Source of the DNA: DUPQ01 sp022706885
GTDB lineage: Bacteria; Bacillota; Clostridia; DUPQ01
Reading direction: 5' to 3'
NCBI GenBank assembly: GCA_022706885.1
Contig: JAKJBR010000051.1
Location: 1 to 6,834, forward strand
DNA length: 6,834 nt
Positions 6,367-6,834 of the stretch are shown piece by piece. The stretch's first letter is position 1. Each line of letters opens with the position of its first letter. The notes beneath the pieces were generated by a model, which ran no database searches, was not told where the DNA came from, and saw nothing but the letters and a program-made list of their open reading frames with translations. A program made the translations under genes and the position numbers.

Positions 6367-6394
6367 TTGACTTCATTAGTATCAATGGTATACT
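6367..6394 (+). promoter_or_regulatory. Promoter of the lipoprotein gene, TTGACT-16-TATACT
   Basis: TTGACT (6367-6372) and TATACT (6389-6394) each match five of six consensus positions with a 16-base spacer. A further exact TATAAT (6405-6410) has no good -35. The start site would be near 6401, leaving a leader of about 55 bases before the ATG at 6456. Confidence 0.65.
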
Positions 6395-6455
6395 TTATTC
6401 ATTCTATAATAAATAACGGTTGTTAAATATTTTAGTTGTAGAAGGAGTGCTGTGA

Positions 6456-6834
6456 ATGAATAAGAAGATATTGATTTTTCTGTTATGTATAACAGTTATG
6501 TTGTTACTTGTGTCTTGTGATAAACCGAGAAACAATCAAGAAAACAACAAAACTGTTGCTACAGAGCATATTTATGAGCAAGACAATAACCGTATAGTTA
6601 TAAAAAGAATAGACGGAAGCAGTCCTCTGAAAATGTCCAATAAATATGCGGATAAAATCATAGAAGATGAAGGATTATATAGAAATGAAATAAGTAAAGT
6701 TATAATATCCACCGCCGGAATTGAGAAAAGTCATGACAGCATGAAGTGGGGTTTGGATAGAGATGATTGGGCAAATAAGGATGCTGACGATGCTCCGGCT
6801 ATATTTAAGGCAATTAAGTGTTTTAAAGGAATAA
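6456..6834 (+). CDS. Putative lipoprotein of unknown function, 3'-truncated
   Basis: The frame runs from ATG 6456 to the window end without a stop: 126 codons are seen and the C-terminus is missing. AAGGAG (6442-6447) is 8 bases before the ATG. The N-terminus is a typical type II signal peptide: basic MNKK, a hydrophobic core (ILIFLLCITVMLLL) and the lipobox LVSC (18-21), so C21 should be lipidated and the protein anchored on the outer face of the membrane. A polar Asn/Glu/Lys-rich spacer (about 22-47) leads to a mixed region with IVIKRIDGSSPLK (47-59), VIISTAGIE (82-90) and the acidic, Trp-containing KWGLDRDDWANKDADD (97-112). I do not recognise the family and assign no function. It has its own promoter and so is probably not part of the transporter operon. 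Codon use looks more AT-rich than in the genes to its left, which might reflect accessory status, though the sample is short. Confidence 0.85.
   Translation, partial: MNKKILIFLLCITVMLLLVSCDKPRNNQENNKTVATEHIYEQDNNRIVIKRIDGSSPLKMSNKYADKIIEDEGLYRNEISKVIISTAGIEKSHDSMKWGLDRDDWANKDADDAPAIFKAIKCFKGI

Noticed and set aside
1..6834. The word TACCG is clearly commoner than CGGTA on the + strand (about 28 against 11 by hand count)
   Set aside because: All genes read on the + strand and favour ACC codons before G, so codon usage is enough to explain the bias; no need for a strand-orienting motif.
1..6834. CRISPR array, tRNA, rRNA, riboswitch, transposase or phage genes
   Set aside because: No regularly spaced repeats, no tRNA-like cloverleaf, no rRNA sequence, no recognised aptamer motif and no mobile-element protein were seen.

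Overview
The window looks like chromosomal DNA of a low-GC Gram-positive anaerobe, most likely a member of Clostridia close to Lachnospiraceae. The evidence is the FtsQ-FtsZ gene order, consensus sigma-A type promoters (TTGACA, TATAAT), strong GGAGG-type ribosome binding sites, a Gram-positive style lipoprotein signal, and the flavour of the acyl-CoA ligase and the glycerophosphodiesterase, which resemble Lachnospiraceae family members I recognise from memory. No database search was possible. All six genes read left to right.

Layout: (1) bases 1-720 carry the 3' part of a cell-division gene, ftsQ/divIB, whose 5' end lies outside the window. (2) Bases 721-847 form a promoter-rich leader with a TTGACA box and two identical extended -10 elements, then ftsZ (848-2122), closed by a clear rho-independent terminator (2146-2168). 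(3) A new transcription unit starts near 2262 and encodes a 572-residue AMP-forming acyl-CoA ligase (2291-4009) with unusual changes in its phosphate-binding loop. (4) A 150-base gap holds a long, nearly perfect inverted repeat (4060-4133) with the apparent promoter of the next operon embedded in its right arm. (5) That operon pairs a 12-helix MFS transporter of SLC45/sugar-symporter type (4166-5461) with a membrane-anchored glycerophosphodiester phosphodiesterase (5464-6291); the genes are 2 bases apart and look translationally coupled. (6) A gap with short direct and inverted repeats and a good promoter leads into an unrecognised lipoprotein gene (6456 to the window end), which is cut off at its 3' end.

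Functionally, the left third is the Z-ring part of the division machinery: FtsZ polymerises at midcell and FtsQ links the divisome to septal wall synthesis. The middle and right parts are metabolic or envelope genes with a loose lipid theme (fatty-acid activation, glycerophosphodiester hydrolysis), each with its own promoter. I do not see a clearly new multi-gene system. The points most worth checking are the ligase P-loop, the hairpin carrying a promoter, the tandem extended -10 array before ftsZ, and the transporter/phosphodiesterase pair.
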